A stretch of DNA of 63,029 bases from Helicobacteraceae bacterium (lineage in GTDB: Bacteria > Campylobacterota > Campylobacteria > Campylobacterales > Sulfurimonadaceae): the NCBI GenBank assembly GCA_015488775.1, contig WFNF01000081.1:1-63029 (forward strand). Reading direction: 5' to 3'. Both the position numbers and the translations under genes were made by a program. Position 1 is the stretch's first letter. Each line of letters starts with the position of its first letter. Below, piece after piece: positions 43,498-52,640 of this stretch. The notes below the pieces were generated by a model. That model was not told where the DNA came from and did no database searches. It worked only from the letters and a program-made list of their open reading frames with translations.

Positions 43498-45281
43498 GAT
43501 TTTTAAAATTAAATAAAAGCAAGATTGAGGCAAACCTAAGTCAATGTAGTTACAATGAGCTCAAAGAGTTTGCAAGATTTATTGATGATATTTCAGGGAC
43601 AAAAGTTGATTTTAAAAAAGTCCATTCAATGCGTAAAACTCTTCTTATTGAAAAACTTAGTACTGTTTTATTTATCTCACCATTTGTTGAAAAGATTTAT
43701 GCTAAATTGTCACTTACTAAGGCTTCAAAATTTGTTTACGAAAACCTTATTTGGGAGAATGATAGCTTAAACACAAAAGATATTATGACAAAATTTAATA
43801 TTGATTTTTTGTCAGATGGCTCTAGTTGGGGAGATAATTGTACAAATCAAAAAGATGAGTTTTTATTTGTTCAAAGGATAGAAAATCACTATGCTAATGA
43901 CTTAAATGATAGATTATGTCTACGTGATAATTTTAAATTTATTTTAAAAATGGTATTTCCTGTATCTGATGAAGTGGAACTTTTAGTGTTAGATAACACA
44001 AAATATTTTGAAAATTTACCTATATACTCCAACGAAGAACATATTTTACATTTTATAAATATTATCTCAGAGATGTTAAAAAATGATCTTGTAGAGTTTG
44101 GTAAAAGCAATGAAAAACCATTAAACAAAACGCTTAACATACTCAAAAACTCAACTCAAATAGAGGAGTTTTATAATGATAAAAAGTTATCTCTTATAGC
44201 TACCGATATGCTCACAAGAAGTTTCTTTTACTATTACAAGGAAACAAAAAAGTTTGAACTACAAGAGATTGATACACTTAAAAACTTTTTAAAAATCCAA
44301 TTTGAAGATAAACTTGATTATTTTATCACAAGGACTTTTCTTCCCCACCTTAAAAAGGTACGCTACGATAAATGGTACACAAAGCAAACATCATTGTTTG
44401 AAGCATTAAAATTGATCATATCCAATATGCAAAAAGATTCATGGGTTACGATGGATAATATTGTGAAGTTTTGTAAATACAGAGATATAAGAATAGATTT
44501 AGATCAAGCCTATAAAACAAATGATTACTATATGGATTGTGATATTGCCATAAACGGTGGGTTGTCTCAGGAGAGGATTTATATTGATAATTTTAACTAT
44601 AATATTCTATTTTTAGAGCCAATCTTAAAGGCATCATTTTTTTATCTTGGTGCTTTGGGCCTTTTTGAACTGCACTATGATGAGCCTTATTCTTCATACA
44701 CTGTAAGTGAAAAAGGTAAGAGTTATATATCACCATTTGATAGTATTGAATTTATAAAACTAAGTAAACTAGGGGAGTATATCTTTGGGCTTAGTGATAC
44801 TTATGATCAAAAAACCATTATAAAAAAAGAAACAACACTTAAGTTTGATGAGTATAAACCCATTATAAGTATAGATTCACAAGACACCCTCTCTTTTGTA
44901 AAACTAGAGCCATATTGTGACAAGTATGATACAAATAAATATATTTTAAGTTATGTGAAAATATTTAAAGATTGTAAAAACACTAAAGCTTTAGAGTTAA
45001 AAATAGATAATTTTTATAAAAACATAGAACCAAACCCACCAAAAGTCTTTAAAAACTTTTTTGATCAGATAAAACAAAACACAAATGCACTTCAACGAGA
45101 ACTAAAACAAGTGGTTATAAAACTAGACAAAAACGAAAAACTTCTTGAACTTTTTAAGCAGAATAAAAAACTGCAAGAGCTTATTGTAAAAGCACAGGGT
45201 TACAGAGTGATAGTACTAAAAGAAAACATATCAAAACTGACTAAAATAGTCAAAGAAAATGGTTTTTTTATTGAATTTTAA
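43494..45281 (+). CDS. SNF2-associated unknown protein B (paralogue of A)
   Basis: 595 residues; not recognised. It begins with a helical N-terminal domain not seen in protein A (LSQCSYNELKEFARFIDD), then shares the A-type core: WVTMDNIVKF, KLSKLGEYIFGL and the C-terminal KAQGYRVIVLKENISKL block. The ATG overlaps the stop of protein A, so the three genes (SNF2, A, B) form one translationally coupled unit. No catalytic motif is visible in A or B, so they may be DNA- or ATPase-binding partners formed by duplication. Confidence 0.75.
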   Translation: MRFLKLNKSKIEANLSQCSYNELKEFARFIDDISGTKVDFKKVHSMRKTLLIEKLSTVLFISPFVEKIYAKLSLTKASKFVYENLIWENDSLNTKDIMTKFNIDFLSDGSSWGDNCTNQKDEFLFVQRIENHYANDLNDRLCLRDNFKFILKMVFPVSDEVELLVLDNTKYFENLPIYSNEEHILHFINIISEMLKNDLVEFGKSNEKPLNKTLNILKNSTQIEEFYNDKKLSLIATDMLTRSFFYYYKETKKFELQEIDTLKNFLKIQFEDKLDYFITRTFLPHLKKVRYDKWYTKQTSLFEALKLIISNMQKDSWVTMDNIVKFCKYRDIRIDLDQAYKTNDYYMDCDIAINGGLSQERIYIDNFNYNILFLEPILKASFFYLGALGLFELHYDEPYSSYTVSEKGKSYISPFDSIEFIKLSKLGEYIFGLSDTYDQKTIIKKETTLKFDEYKPIISIDSQDTLSFVKLEPYCDKYDTNKYILSYVKIFKDCKNTKALELKIDNFYKNIEPNPPKVFKNFFDQIKQNTNALQRELKQVVIKLDKNEKLLELFKQNKKLQELIVKAQGYRVIVLKENISKLTKIVKENGFFIEF

Positions 45282-45328
45282 GATTTTTAGAACTGCTCAT
45301 AATTAAAAAGAATTGCTAGGAATATTTA

Positions 45329-47293
45329 ATGAAACTTTTTTCTCTTCTTCTTTTTCTATATTTTTCAATTGCAAATGCAAATGAACTTTCAAAAGAGACT
45401 TCACCTTATCTACTTCAGCACGCAACAAATCCAGTAGAGTGGATGCCATGGTCTAAACTAGCATTTACAAAGGCAAAACAGGAACATAAAATGGTTTTTA
45501 TCTCTATTGGCTACTCAACTTGTCATTGGTGTCATGTTATGGAAAGAGAATCCTTCACAAACAAAAAAATAGCTAATATACTAAATAAATATTTCATAAG
45601 TATAAAAGTTGATAAAGAGGAACTTCCTCAAATTGATACACTTTACCAAAATATATATAAATCATACAAAAAACATTCTGGTGGCTGGCCTTTAAGTGTT
45701 TTTATGACAGAAGATAAAGAAGTTTTTTATATCTCCACATATATTCCACCAACTAAAAGAAGTTATAGTGAAGGTTTTGATACTCTTTTGCCAAAACTGC
45801 ATAAAATTTATACAAATAAAAGTGTTCTAAAAAAAGAAATAAAATCAATATCACATCCAAGTTTTGAAAACCACATCAATTCAAAACATAGCTATTCACC
45901 ACTTACTATTGCTAAGTTTATAAACTCAATGAAACAGCTTTACAATAAAGATTATCCTGGTTTTGGTCACTCAAAACAATTTCCTGAAGCTTCTAAAATC
46001 GCTTTAATGCTTGAACTTGCAGAATTAGATGATGATATTACACTTAAAAAAGAGTATTTTACTTTACTTGATACTATGGCATTAGGTGGATTGTATGATC
46101 AGATAGATGGTGGATTTTTTCGATATAGTGTTGATTTAGACTGGGAAGTTCCACACTTTGAGAAGATGCTTTACACACAAGCAGAACTTTTACCTTTATA
46201 TATAGAAGCTTATATACTCACAAAAAACAAACTTTATAAAAATGTTGTACAAGAGTCTATAGCAATGATTGAAGAACATTTTACCTATAAAAACTTCTAT
46301 TTTAGTGCAAGCGATGCTGATTCAGATGGAAAAGAGGGTGGGTATTTTATCTTTACTAAAGAGGAGATACAAAAAGCTCTACAAGGAAACTCTCATTCAC
46401 AAGAGATAGAAGATGCACTCTCTTTTAGTCTTGTTGGAAATGTTCATGGCAAAGTACATCTAGCTTTTAGTACAGATAAACGACCAAAAGGGTTTTCTAT
46501 ATTTCAAAAAAAGCTCAAACAAATACGAAAAAAAAGAAACTACCCTTTTATAGATAAGAAAATCAATACAGCATGGAATGCTATGATGATTGAAGCCATA
46601 TATAATGCTTCATACATAGATAAAAAATATACAAAAAAAGCAAATATACATCTAAAAGCACTTCAAAATCTAATGTTAAAAAACCAAGAACTATATCATC
46701 AAACAGTGCCAAATCATGAACCCACACAAAAAGGTTTACTTGAGGATTATGCTTTTTTCATAGGTGCACTCATTGCTTCATACGAAAGCAACTATGATAG
46801 AAATAAACTCTCTCTTGCTGAGAATCTACTAGCTAAGGCTCAAAATAAGTTTTATAAAAATGGTACATGGTATATGAGTGAAGCAAAACTAGTGCCTGTA
46901 GACCTTAATGACAAATACTACACATCTGCACTTTCAAAAATTATAGAAGACATTATAAAACTATCCGCTTTAAAAGAATCATTTGAGTATGAAAAACTAG
47001 CACAAAAGAGTATACAAGCAAATGAAATAACATTAAAGAGGGAACTTGCTAATACTCCTAAACTTGCACACGATTATCTGATGCAAAAAAATGGTGTATT
47101 TGTAGTAAAAAGTAATAAAAGAAATTTTCTTAACAATATGCAAACGATTAGAGAAATAAAATATCCTTATATTATGAGTTTAAAAGAGGATTATAACTAT
47201 TACTTACTATGTACACTAAGGCAATGTTATATGAAAAATACAAACCTAAATCTACTCATTAATAAAATATATAAAAATACTAATGGTTTATAA
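45329..47293 (+). CDS. Secreted DUF255/YyaL-type thioredoxin-domain protein
   Basis: 654 residues. The N-terminal DUF255 thioredoxin-like domain has the family's [18 protein letters not shown] motif and [13 protein letters not shown], with NPVEWMPW near the start; the rest is the (alpha/alpha)6-type helical part ([30 protein letters not shown]). A signal peptide ([16 protein letters not shown]) suggests a periplasmic protein, whereas many family members lack one. The enzymatic role of this family is not settled. A start with weak ribosome-binding sequence follows 47 bases after protein B. Confidence 0.9.
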   Translation: MKLFSLLLFLYFSIANANELSKETSPYLLQHATNPVEWMPWSKLAFTKAKQEHKMVFISIGYSTCHWCHVMERESFTNKKIANILNKYFISIKVDKEELPQIDTLYQNIYKSYKKHSGGWPLSVFMTEDKEVFYISTYIPPTKRSYSEGFDTLLPKLHKIYTNKSVLKKEIKSISHPSFENHINSKHSYSPLTIAKFINSMKQLYNKDYPGFGHSKQFPEASKIALMLELAELDDDITLKKEYFTLLDTMALGGLYDQIDGGFFRYSVDLDWEVPHFEKMLYTQAELLPLYIEAYILTKNKLYKNVVQESIAMIEEHFTYKNFYFSASDADSDGKEGGYFIFTKEEIQKALQGNSHSQEIEDALSFSLVGNVHGKVHLAFSTDKRPKGFSIFQKKLKQIRKKRNYPFIDKKINTAWNAMMIEAIYNASYIDKKYTKKANIHLKALQNLMLKNQELYHQTVPNHEPTQKGLLEDYAFFIGALIASYESNYDRNKLSLAENLLAKAQNKFYKNGTWYMSEAKLVPVDLNDKYYTSALSKIIEDIIKLSALKESFEYEKLAQKSIQANEITLKRELANTPKLAHDYLMQKNGVFVVKSNKRNFLNNMQTIREIKYPYIMSLKEDYNYYLLCTLRQCYMKNTNLNLLINKIYKNTNGL

Positions 47294-47445
47294 GCTAAAT
47301 GGTAATTCTCAAAGTCTAGATATATCTTAAGCTGTAATAAAGATGATGATATAATGATACTACTTAAATATGCTTATGTAAAGTAAGTTTTTAGATTGGT
47401 CTAGGACTGTAGTGTATAAAATTATTATATTGCAAGGTGGAAATA

Positions 47446-47805
47446 TTGACAAGAGATATCTTAGTTGGAATTGTTTTTGTAGTATTGTCTTTGATATCAA
47501 TATTTTCTAGTGGTGCACAGTTTATAGTGCATTTTATTAATATATTGTCCTTATTTATTGCATTAGTAATACCAAGTTTCATCATAAATCTACAAAAGAT
47601 TAAAAAACCTTTTTTAATTTGGATTTTTTCAGCTATTGTAGGTATATTATTTTGGGATATATTTTACTCTTTAATTATTGTAAAAAAAGAACTATTTATG
47701 TATTGGTATATTATTTACCCTGTAGGAATAATTAGTTTAGTGATACTACAAATATTTATACAATATATTAGTGATAAAATAATAGTCCTTTATAATAAAT
47801 ATTGA
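47446..47805 (+). CDS. Small membrane protein, unknown
   Basis: 119 residues with four hydrophobic stretches spanning most of the protein (ILVGIVFVVLSLISIFSS and so on), so it is an integral inner-membrane protein. TTG at 47446 is preferred because AAGGTGG lies about six bases upstream; a GTG at 47437 is inside that site. No family recognised. It stands alone between the DUF255 gene and the small secreted protein. Confidence 0.6.
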   Translation: MTRDILVGIVFVVLSLISIFSSGAQFIVHFINILSLFIALVIPSFIINLQKIKKPFLIWIFSAIVGILFWDIFYSLIIVKKELFMYWYIIYPVGIISLVILQIFIQYISDKIIVLYNKY

Positions 47806-47961
47806 AATCATGCTGTTTAATATCTGTTTAATTAGTGTTAAATCTATATTTACTATATGGTTATATAATTTTTTTCATAAGTACTTATAAATAACTAATA
47901 TCAAACTCATAGTATGTAAAAAAATACTCTTTATTACATACTGTGCAATAAAGGATCTATT

Positions 47962-48435
47962 ATGAAAAAGTCACTATTTTTTATTCCTATTGTTGCTACA
48001 ATACTAAGTAGCTCACTTTACGCATTTCCCTTTTATACACCTGATATCTCTACACAGATTGAAGATAATAAAAGGTTAATTAAACAGTATGAAGCAACAA
48101 TTAAAAAGCTTAAAGCAGATAATAAACATATGCTTGAAGAGAAGAAAAAACATCCTGAGCTTTATGTGAAAAAACCACTTTTTGAAGAGACTAAAAAGGC
48201 TTATATATATCGTATAAAATTAAATGGTTCAAAAGCTGAATCACTAAAATTTGAGATTAAAGATAGCCGTGTAAATGTAAGTATGGACATGAAACAAGAG
48301 CAAAAAAGTGATGATGGATACTATTATAGTTCACAATATTTTTCAACACAATATAAAATACCAGATGATGTAATTCAGGATAAAATTACACACTTTACTG
48401 ATGGGGATTACTTTACTATAAAGATGCCTAAGTAG
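47962..48435 (+). CDS. Small secreted protein with Hsp20-like domain
   Basis: 157 residues. A signal peptide (FFIPIVATILSSSLYA) is followed by a coiled-coil helix (~35-65) and a strand-rich C-terminal domain (YIYRIKLNG, LKFEIKDSRVNVSMDMK, a YKIPDDV strand, FTIKMPK) arranged like an alpha-crystallin domain. This would be a periplasmic small heat-shock-like protein. AAAGGATC precedes the ATG. The match is by pattern only and moderately sure. Confidence 0.65.
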   Translation: MKKSLFFIPIVATILSSSLYAFPFYTPDISTQIEDNKRLIKQYEATIKKLKADNKHMLEEKKKHPELYVKKPLFEETKKAYIYRIKLNGSKAESLKFEIKDSRVNVSMDMKQEQKSDDGYYYSSQYFSTQYKIPDDVIQDKITHFTDGDYFTIKMPK

Positions 48436-48437
48436 AG

Positions 48438-48863
48438 CTATGGGGCAGCCCATGCTCCAAAAAGTTCCAAATCCTCTTCATTTATATAGTAAGCGATGTT
48501 AAATTGTCCAAGATTTACATTAGCATATCTATTGTCTTTATCATAAAATGCAAACACTAAACTAGAAGCTTTATCTAAATTTTTACTGTTACGCTTATGT
48601 GAATAGGTACGAGTATTTGCCCCTTTAGATAGCCATGTATAAGCATCATAATTGTAAGTATTTGGTACGATGTATTTTGCATCAAACTCACCAAAATCTG
48701 CCATATAAATCTCTTGATTTGCCAATGAAGCATCGTTTATACTTATCCCTATAGATGAGACTCCTGGTGGGATAAAAAACTGTACAGAAGCACTTTCACC
48801 AATTACTAAATTCCAATCACGGATTTCACTTATAACATTTATAACATATTTATTGTGACAAAA
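48438..48863 (-). pseudogene. C-terminal remnant of an unknown gene
   Basis: The minus-strand frame stays open for ~141 codons and reads like protein (ESASVQFFIPPGVSSIGISI, then LSKGANTRTY and FAFYDKDNRYANVNLGQFNI), but no start codon exists until a TTG and an ATG within the fragment, and a stop closes it upstream at 48866-48864. The 5' end is probably lost. The beta-rich sequence suggests an extracellular or surface-protein domain. Convergent with the preceding gene. Confidence 0.45.
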
Positions 48864-49138
48864 TTATGATGATTTGGGAAGGTATAATGAAAGTATGACG
48901 GGATAGATACTATGTTTTGAGTATTGTAGTTACATAATAAAATATTATATTTGTGCTTTGATATGTTCCAATATTTATAGTTTGATTATGTGTTTTTAGT
49001 TGTGCTGTTCTCTTTTACTAGTTTAGTGATTTCTTAAATTAATTTTTTTTCAAATACATGAACCAATAAATTATATACATATTTTAAAATTCTGACTTAA
49101 TTAAAAAGTGAAGAGTGTTTGAGAAGTTAAAGCAAACT

Positions 49139-49417
49139 CTATGCGCTAGCTTGCAGTTTAACACCAAAACTGTTTAATACTTTCATTATAGTCTCAAATC
49201 TTGGTTTTGCATCAGGGCTAAATGTTTTGTAAAGGCTTTCTCTACCTAAGCCTGTATCTTTAGCTATCTGACTCATCCCTTTAGCTTTTGCAATATTTCC
49301 CATAGCTACAAGTAACTCATTGGTATCACCATCAGCTAGTACTTGAGATAAGTACTCTGCTATCATCTCTTTTGAATCTAAATATTGTGCGATATCAAAT
49401 GTTGTTAAGTTTTTCAT
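49139..49417 (-). CDS. Antitoxin of the HI1420/TIGR02684 type (HTH)
   Basis: 92 residues. TFDIAQYLDSKEMIAEYLSQ, a GNIAKAKGMSQIAKDTGLGR helix-turn-helix and SLYKTFSPDAKPRF are the family features of the putative addiction-module antidote that pairs with a RelE-type toxin. The ATG overlaps the stop of a toxin remnant upstream, the normal toxin-antitoxin order for this family, but the toxin is truncated. It is therefore an orphan antitoxin, probably still DNA-binding. Confidence 0.9.
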   Translation of the reverse strand: MKNLTTFDIAQYLDSKEMIAEYLSQVLADGDTNELLVAMGNIAKAKGMSQIAKDTGLGRESLYKTFSPDAKPRFETIMKVLNSFGVKLQASA

Positions 49418-49560
49418 AGTTGCAACTTCTTACATAATTTTTTAGCTTTTTCTATATCTTTGCTTTGGGAAGATTTGTCACCACCAACAAGCAATATAAC
49501 AATATCCTCTCCATTTTTTGTATAATAAACTCTATTTGGTAAAGATGTCAGTCTGTTTAA
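49414..49560 (-). pseudogene. Truncated RelE/HI1419-like toxin
   Basis: A 48-residue C-terminal fragment (PNRVYYTKNGEDIVILLVGG, then DKSSQSKDIEKAKKL) matches the conserved end of the RelE-type partner of this antitoxin family. An in-frame stop closes the frame just upstream, and the N-terminal half is missing, apparently deleted or replaced by the sequence leading to the TPR gene. Its stop overlaps the antitoxin start (ATGA). Confidence 0.75.
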
Positions 49561-49637
49561 TTAAGTACATAAGATATTGTATCTTTTTAGATACTAATTT
49601 GTCAATTATGAGTTTTTTTATGGTAAAATTACTCAAA

Positions 49638-50369
49638 ATGAAAAATATTTTACTAATAACAATTTTTATTAGCACTTTATTGGCAAACAACTCAAGCGTT
49701 GTTACTAAAAAGATCGATATGGGCAATGACAATTATGTCTATGTTGATCAAGATAAAGAGTGGGACTATGAGGGGACACTGTTTTTTAGTAGAAATTTGC
49801 AGTGTTACACCTTGTCATCTTCAAACATGAGTTGTATGGATGGCAATTATGATCAGGAGCTTCTTAGTCTTAAAAAGATTATCTTTTTAGATGTTGATTA
49901 TATGATTGGTTCTAGAAAAACATTGAGTAATGAGAGTTTACAAAACTATAAAGATATATATGAAAATTTTAGTTTTAAAGATAGCTCTTACGAGGTGCTT
50001 TTTGCTTACTTGTTCATAGTTGCAGATTATTATAGTAAAAATCCAAAAAAAGTTATTGAACTAGATGTAAGTAAAATTTTCTCCACTAATCCTTTTTTTC
50101 TTAGTTCAAAAAATGATGTAAAAAATTATAACAATATGGCTTTTTTCCTTCAAAAATATGGAGCAAATAAAGAAGCGGTATTTATACTTAATCAAATTTT
50201 GAAAAAGTACCCACAAAGAACAGTCGCCTACATAAACTTAGCTGACGCATACTGGGAGTTAGGCAAGAAAAAACAAGCTAAAATGGCATACAAAAGCTAC
50301 ATAAAACAGATGAAATCTAAAGAAAAAAAGATTCCTATGCGTGTGTTTGATAGGCTTAAAATATTATAA
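49638..50369 (+). CDS. Secreted TPR-like protein
   Basis: About 243 residues. A signal peptide starts at MKNILLITIFISTLLANNSS, so ATG 49638 is preferred although the frame is open further upstream. The middle is unassigned (GTLFFSRNLQCYTLSSSNMS). The last ~80 residues form tetratricopeptide-like helices (NNMAFFLQKYGANKEAVFIL, PQRTVAYINLADAYWELGKK) and probably bind a partner in the periplasm. Thirteen bases separate it from the LRR gene, so they may be co-transcribed. Confidence 0.7.
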   Translation: MKNILLITIFISTLLANNSSVVTKKIDMGNDNYVYVDQDKEWDYEGTLFFSRNLQCYTLSSSNMSCMDGNYDQELLSLKKIIFLDVDYMIGSRKTLSNESLQNYKDIYENFSFKDSSYEVLFAYLFIVADYYSKNPKKVIELDVSKIFSTNPFFLSSKNDVKNYNNMAFFLQKYGANKEAVFILNQILKKYPQRTVAYINLADAYWELGKKKQAKMAYKSYIKQMKSKEKKIPMRVFDRLKIL

Positions 50370-50381
50370 AATGGAATTAAA

Positions 50382-51557
50382 ATGCTAGACAATAAAGATA
50401 TAAATACTATGAGTGAAGATGAGGTACTTGAGGTGCTTAAGGTAAATGGGTTTCAAATAGAGTATATAAAAAACCAAACATTACAGATGCAATTGACTGC
50501 TGTTAGACAGTGGGGTATGACTATAGGGATGATTAAAAATCCATCAGAAGAGGTTCAACTAGCAGCTATAGAAAATGATCCAACATCTATAGAAAAAATA
50601 AAAAATCCAACTGAGGCGGTAAAACTTGCAGCAGTAAAAGGAAATGGCTCTTTATTGGAGTTGATCAAAGAGCCTTCTTTAGAGATGCAGATAGAAGCAC
50701 TTAAAACCTACGGTAAGAGCATAAAATATATTGAAAATCCTACTTATGAGATGAAGATGATGGCTCTAAAACAAGATGGATTTGCTATTTTACTTATATC
50801 TGGTGTAAATGAGGAGTTAATTATAACTGCTTTAAAGCAAAACCCTAATGTTATTAAATACATCACAAGACCAACCTTCGAGATGAAAAAAATTGCAGTT
50901 GAGAAAGATGGTGAAACCATAGAATACATTAAAGAAGAGGATGAGCTTATACAAAAACTTGCAGTAGCTCAGAACTATAATGCTCTTAGGTATATTAAAA
51001 ACCCTATAAAAGAGTTTTATCCTTCTACTTGGGGTAAAGAACTTATGAGTGAATCTGAGTTAAGTGAATTATATGAGTGGGCAGATAAGTATAAGATAGA
51101 TGAAACATTATTTCCTAGAGATAAAGATAAACTTTTTTCTTTGATTAACATGGATTTAGAAAGTTGTAAGCTCAAAGAGATTCACCCATATATAGCTAAA
51201 TTGACCAATATACGCATCTTAAATCTATGGGGCAATAAATTTAAAGATTTACCTCAAGATATAGGTGACTTAACAGATTTGATGGAATTAAATCTATCTT
51301 ACACACAAGTAAAAGAGTTTCCAGAAAGTTTTGAAAAGCTACAAGAGCTAAAAATATTATGGTGTGTAGATACAAAACATCTTAAAAAGTTTCCTATGCC
51401 TTTATGTAAGATAAAAAATATAGAGTTTATCTCTTTTTTAGATAGCAATTTAAAAAACCTTCCTGAGGAACTTTTAAATCTGAAAAATTTAAAACAATTT
51501 ATAGCTAGAGGTACAGATGTTACTAAGATACCAGATGAACTCCGTAAACTAGGTTGA
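50382..51557 (+). CDS. Leucine-rich repeat protein with N-terminal DUF4116-like repeats
   Basis: 391 residues. Residues ~25-215 are repeats of about 24 residues built on QLAAIENDPTSIEKIKNPT (DUF4116-like). Residues ~255-390 are bacterial leucine-rich repeats (LTNIRILNLWGNKFKDLPQD, LMELNLSYTQVKEFPESF, then further repeats to the end). No signal peptide, so cytoplasmic. LRR proteins of this kind mediate protein binding; no enzymatic domain is seen. The last 72 bases of the locus are duplicated exactly at 52500, behind the Fic module. Confidence 0.8.
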   Translation: MLDNKDINTMSEDEVLEVLKVNGFQIEYIKNQTLQMQLTAVRQWGMTIGMIKNPSEEVQLAAIENDPTSIEKIKNPTEAVKLAAVKGNGSLLELIKEPSLEMQIEALKTYGKSIKYIENPTYEMKMMALKQDGFAILLISGVNEELIITALKQNPNVIKYITRPTFEMKKIAVEKDGETIEYIKEEDELIQKLAVAQNYNALRYIKNPIKEFYPSTWGKELMSESELSELYEWADKYKIDETLFPRDKDKLFSLINMDLESCKLKEIHPYIAKLTNIRILNLWGNKFKDLPQDIGDLTDLMELNLSYTQVKEFPESFEKLQELKILWCVDTKHLKKFPMPLCKIKNIEFISFLDSNLKNLPEELLNLKNLKQFIARGTDVTKIPDELRKLG

Positions 51558-51560
51558 GTT
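51489..51560 (+). repeat. 72-bp direct repeat, left copy
   Basis: Identical to 52500-52571. It covers the LRR 3' end and stop. Sequence just after both copies is also partly alike (a TATAATAA box and CTTATGGCT before the next start), so the original duplication was longer. The pair encloses the antitoxin-Fic module. Confidence 0.95.
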
Positions 51561-51727
51561 GAATTATTTTTATTATATTTTGTTGTGATATAATAATGCC
51601 ATTAGATAACTTATGGCTATAACAGACGTAAGTGCACTATGGTTTTTAGAGGTCTCTTAATATATATCAAAAGAAAATTTGAACAATTATTTTGGTATAG
51701 TTAAGGATAAAGAGAAGGAACTACAAT

Positions 51728-51862
51728 ATGAGTAAACCACCATTTTCGTATAAAGAAGCTGTAAAATCAGCAACTATCTCTAATCAAATAGAGGGTTATC
51801 AACCTACAAAAGATAAAGAAGTTCTAAAAAAAGTTAAAGAGTATCTTTCTGCATTGAAATAG
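51728..51862 (+). CDS. VbhA-like Fic antitoxin (44 aa)
   Basis: A 44-residue protein, MSKPPFSYKEAVKSATISN followed by QIEGYQPTKD. It carries the Fic-inhibitory helix motif SxxxEG (SNQIEG), which in class I Fic modules is supplied in trans by the antitoxin and blocks ATP positioning in the toxin. AAGGA precedes the ATG, TTGAAC and TATAGT form a promoter at ~51,675-51,700, and the Fic gene begins on the base after the stop. Assignment rests on the motif and the gene order. Confidence 0.8.
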   Translation: MSKPPFSYKEAVKSATISNQIEGYQPTKDKEVLKKVKEYLSALK

Positions 51863-52503
51863 ATGAAATACTATCCTCCTTCGAATCACATTTATTATGA
51901 AAATAGTCATGTTGCTATCAATAAACTAAATATCAAAGATTTAAAAATTATAACTGAGCTTGAAAAAGAGTTAGTTATAAAATCATATGAAACTCTACAT
52001 ACAGAGTTGGATGAAAATACAATTTTTGATGAAGAATATCTTTGTAAAATTCATGAAATAATTTTTGCTTCACTTTACGAGTGGGGGGGGGTGGAAAATA
52101 TAGAAGTGTAAATATATCTAAGGGTGAGAGTATGTTCTGTCCTTATATGAATTTAGAAAGTTTTTCTAATGATATTTTTAACAAGTTGAAAAATAATAAC
52201 TATCTTAAAAATTATGAAAATATTGCACTCAAAAACGAATTTATAGAAAAACTTTCATATTATATGTGTGAATTGATTGTTCTGCACCCATTTAGTGAGG
52301 GCAATGGAAGATGTATAAGATTATTTTTCGATATGATAGTTACTTTTAACGGATACGAGTATATCGACTACAATTCTACTTTAGAAAGCAGTGACTATAT
52401 CTCAGCTTCTATCGACTGTATGGAAACAGACTGTGAAAGAATGAAAAAAATAATAGAAAATGGATTAACTAAAGCTACTTCTTTAGTAAAAGATAAAACT
52501 TAA
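51863..52503 (+). pseudogene. Fic toxin, frame broken at a G9 tract (phase-variable, now OFF)
   Basis: The first frame (51863-52111) encodes the N-terminal Fic helices, ends at LYEWGG and reaches a stop soon after the tract. The second frame (to 52503) continues GKYRSVNISKGESMF and contains the intact catalytic motif HPFSEGNGRCIR (~52284). Fic proteins normally read YEWAGKYR at the junction, so both parts are one gene separated by one frameshift exactly at nine consecutive G. With 10 or 7 G the frame is restored. Product when ON: an AMP-transferase toxin held in check by the adjacent antitoxin. Simple pseudogene is the alternative. Confidence 0.85.
52083..52091 (+). repeat. Poly-G tract (G9) inside fic
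   Basis: Nine consecutive G in an AT-rich genome, within codons for the conserved W-A/G-G-K-Y segment. Homopolymeric G tracts are the standard phase-variation element of Campylobacterota. Confidence 0.9.
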
Positions 52504-52571
52504 AACAATTTATAGCTAGAGGTACAGATGTTACTAAGATACCAGATGAACTCCGTAAACTAGGTTGAGTT
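52500..52571 (+). repeat. 72-bp direct repeat, right copy
   Basis: Identical to 51489-51560. The fic stop codon (52501-52503) lies inside this copy. Confidence 0.95.
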
Positions 52572-52640
52572 ATAGCAAATATGACATATTTGTAACATAT
52601 TATTATGTTATAATAACATCATTAAACAATAAGGTATCTT

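Noticed and set aside
52083-52091. G9 tract as a plain sequencing error
   Set aside because: Cannot be excluded without reads, but G tracts of this length at a conserved codon are typical phase-variation sites in this group, so it is reported as a candidate switch with that caveat.
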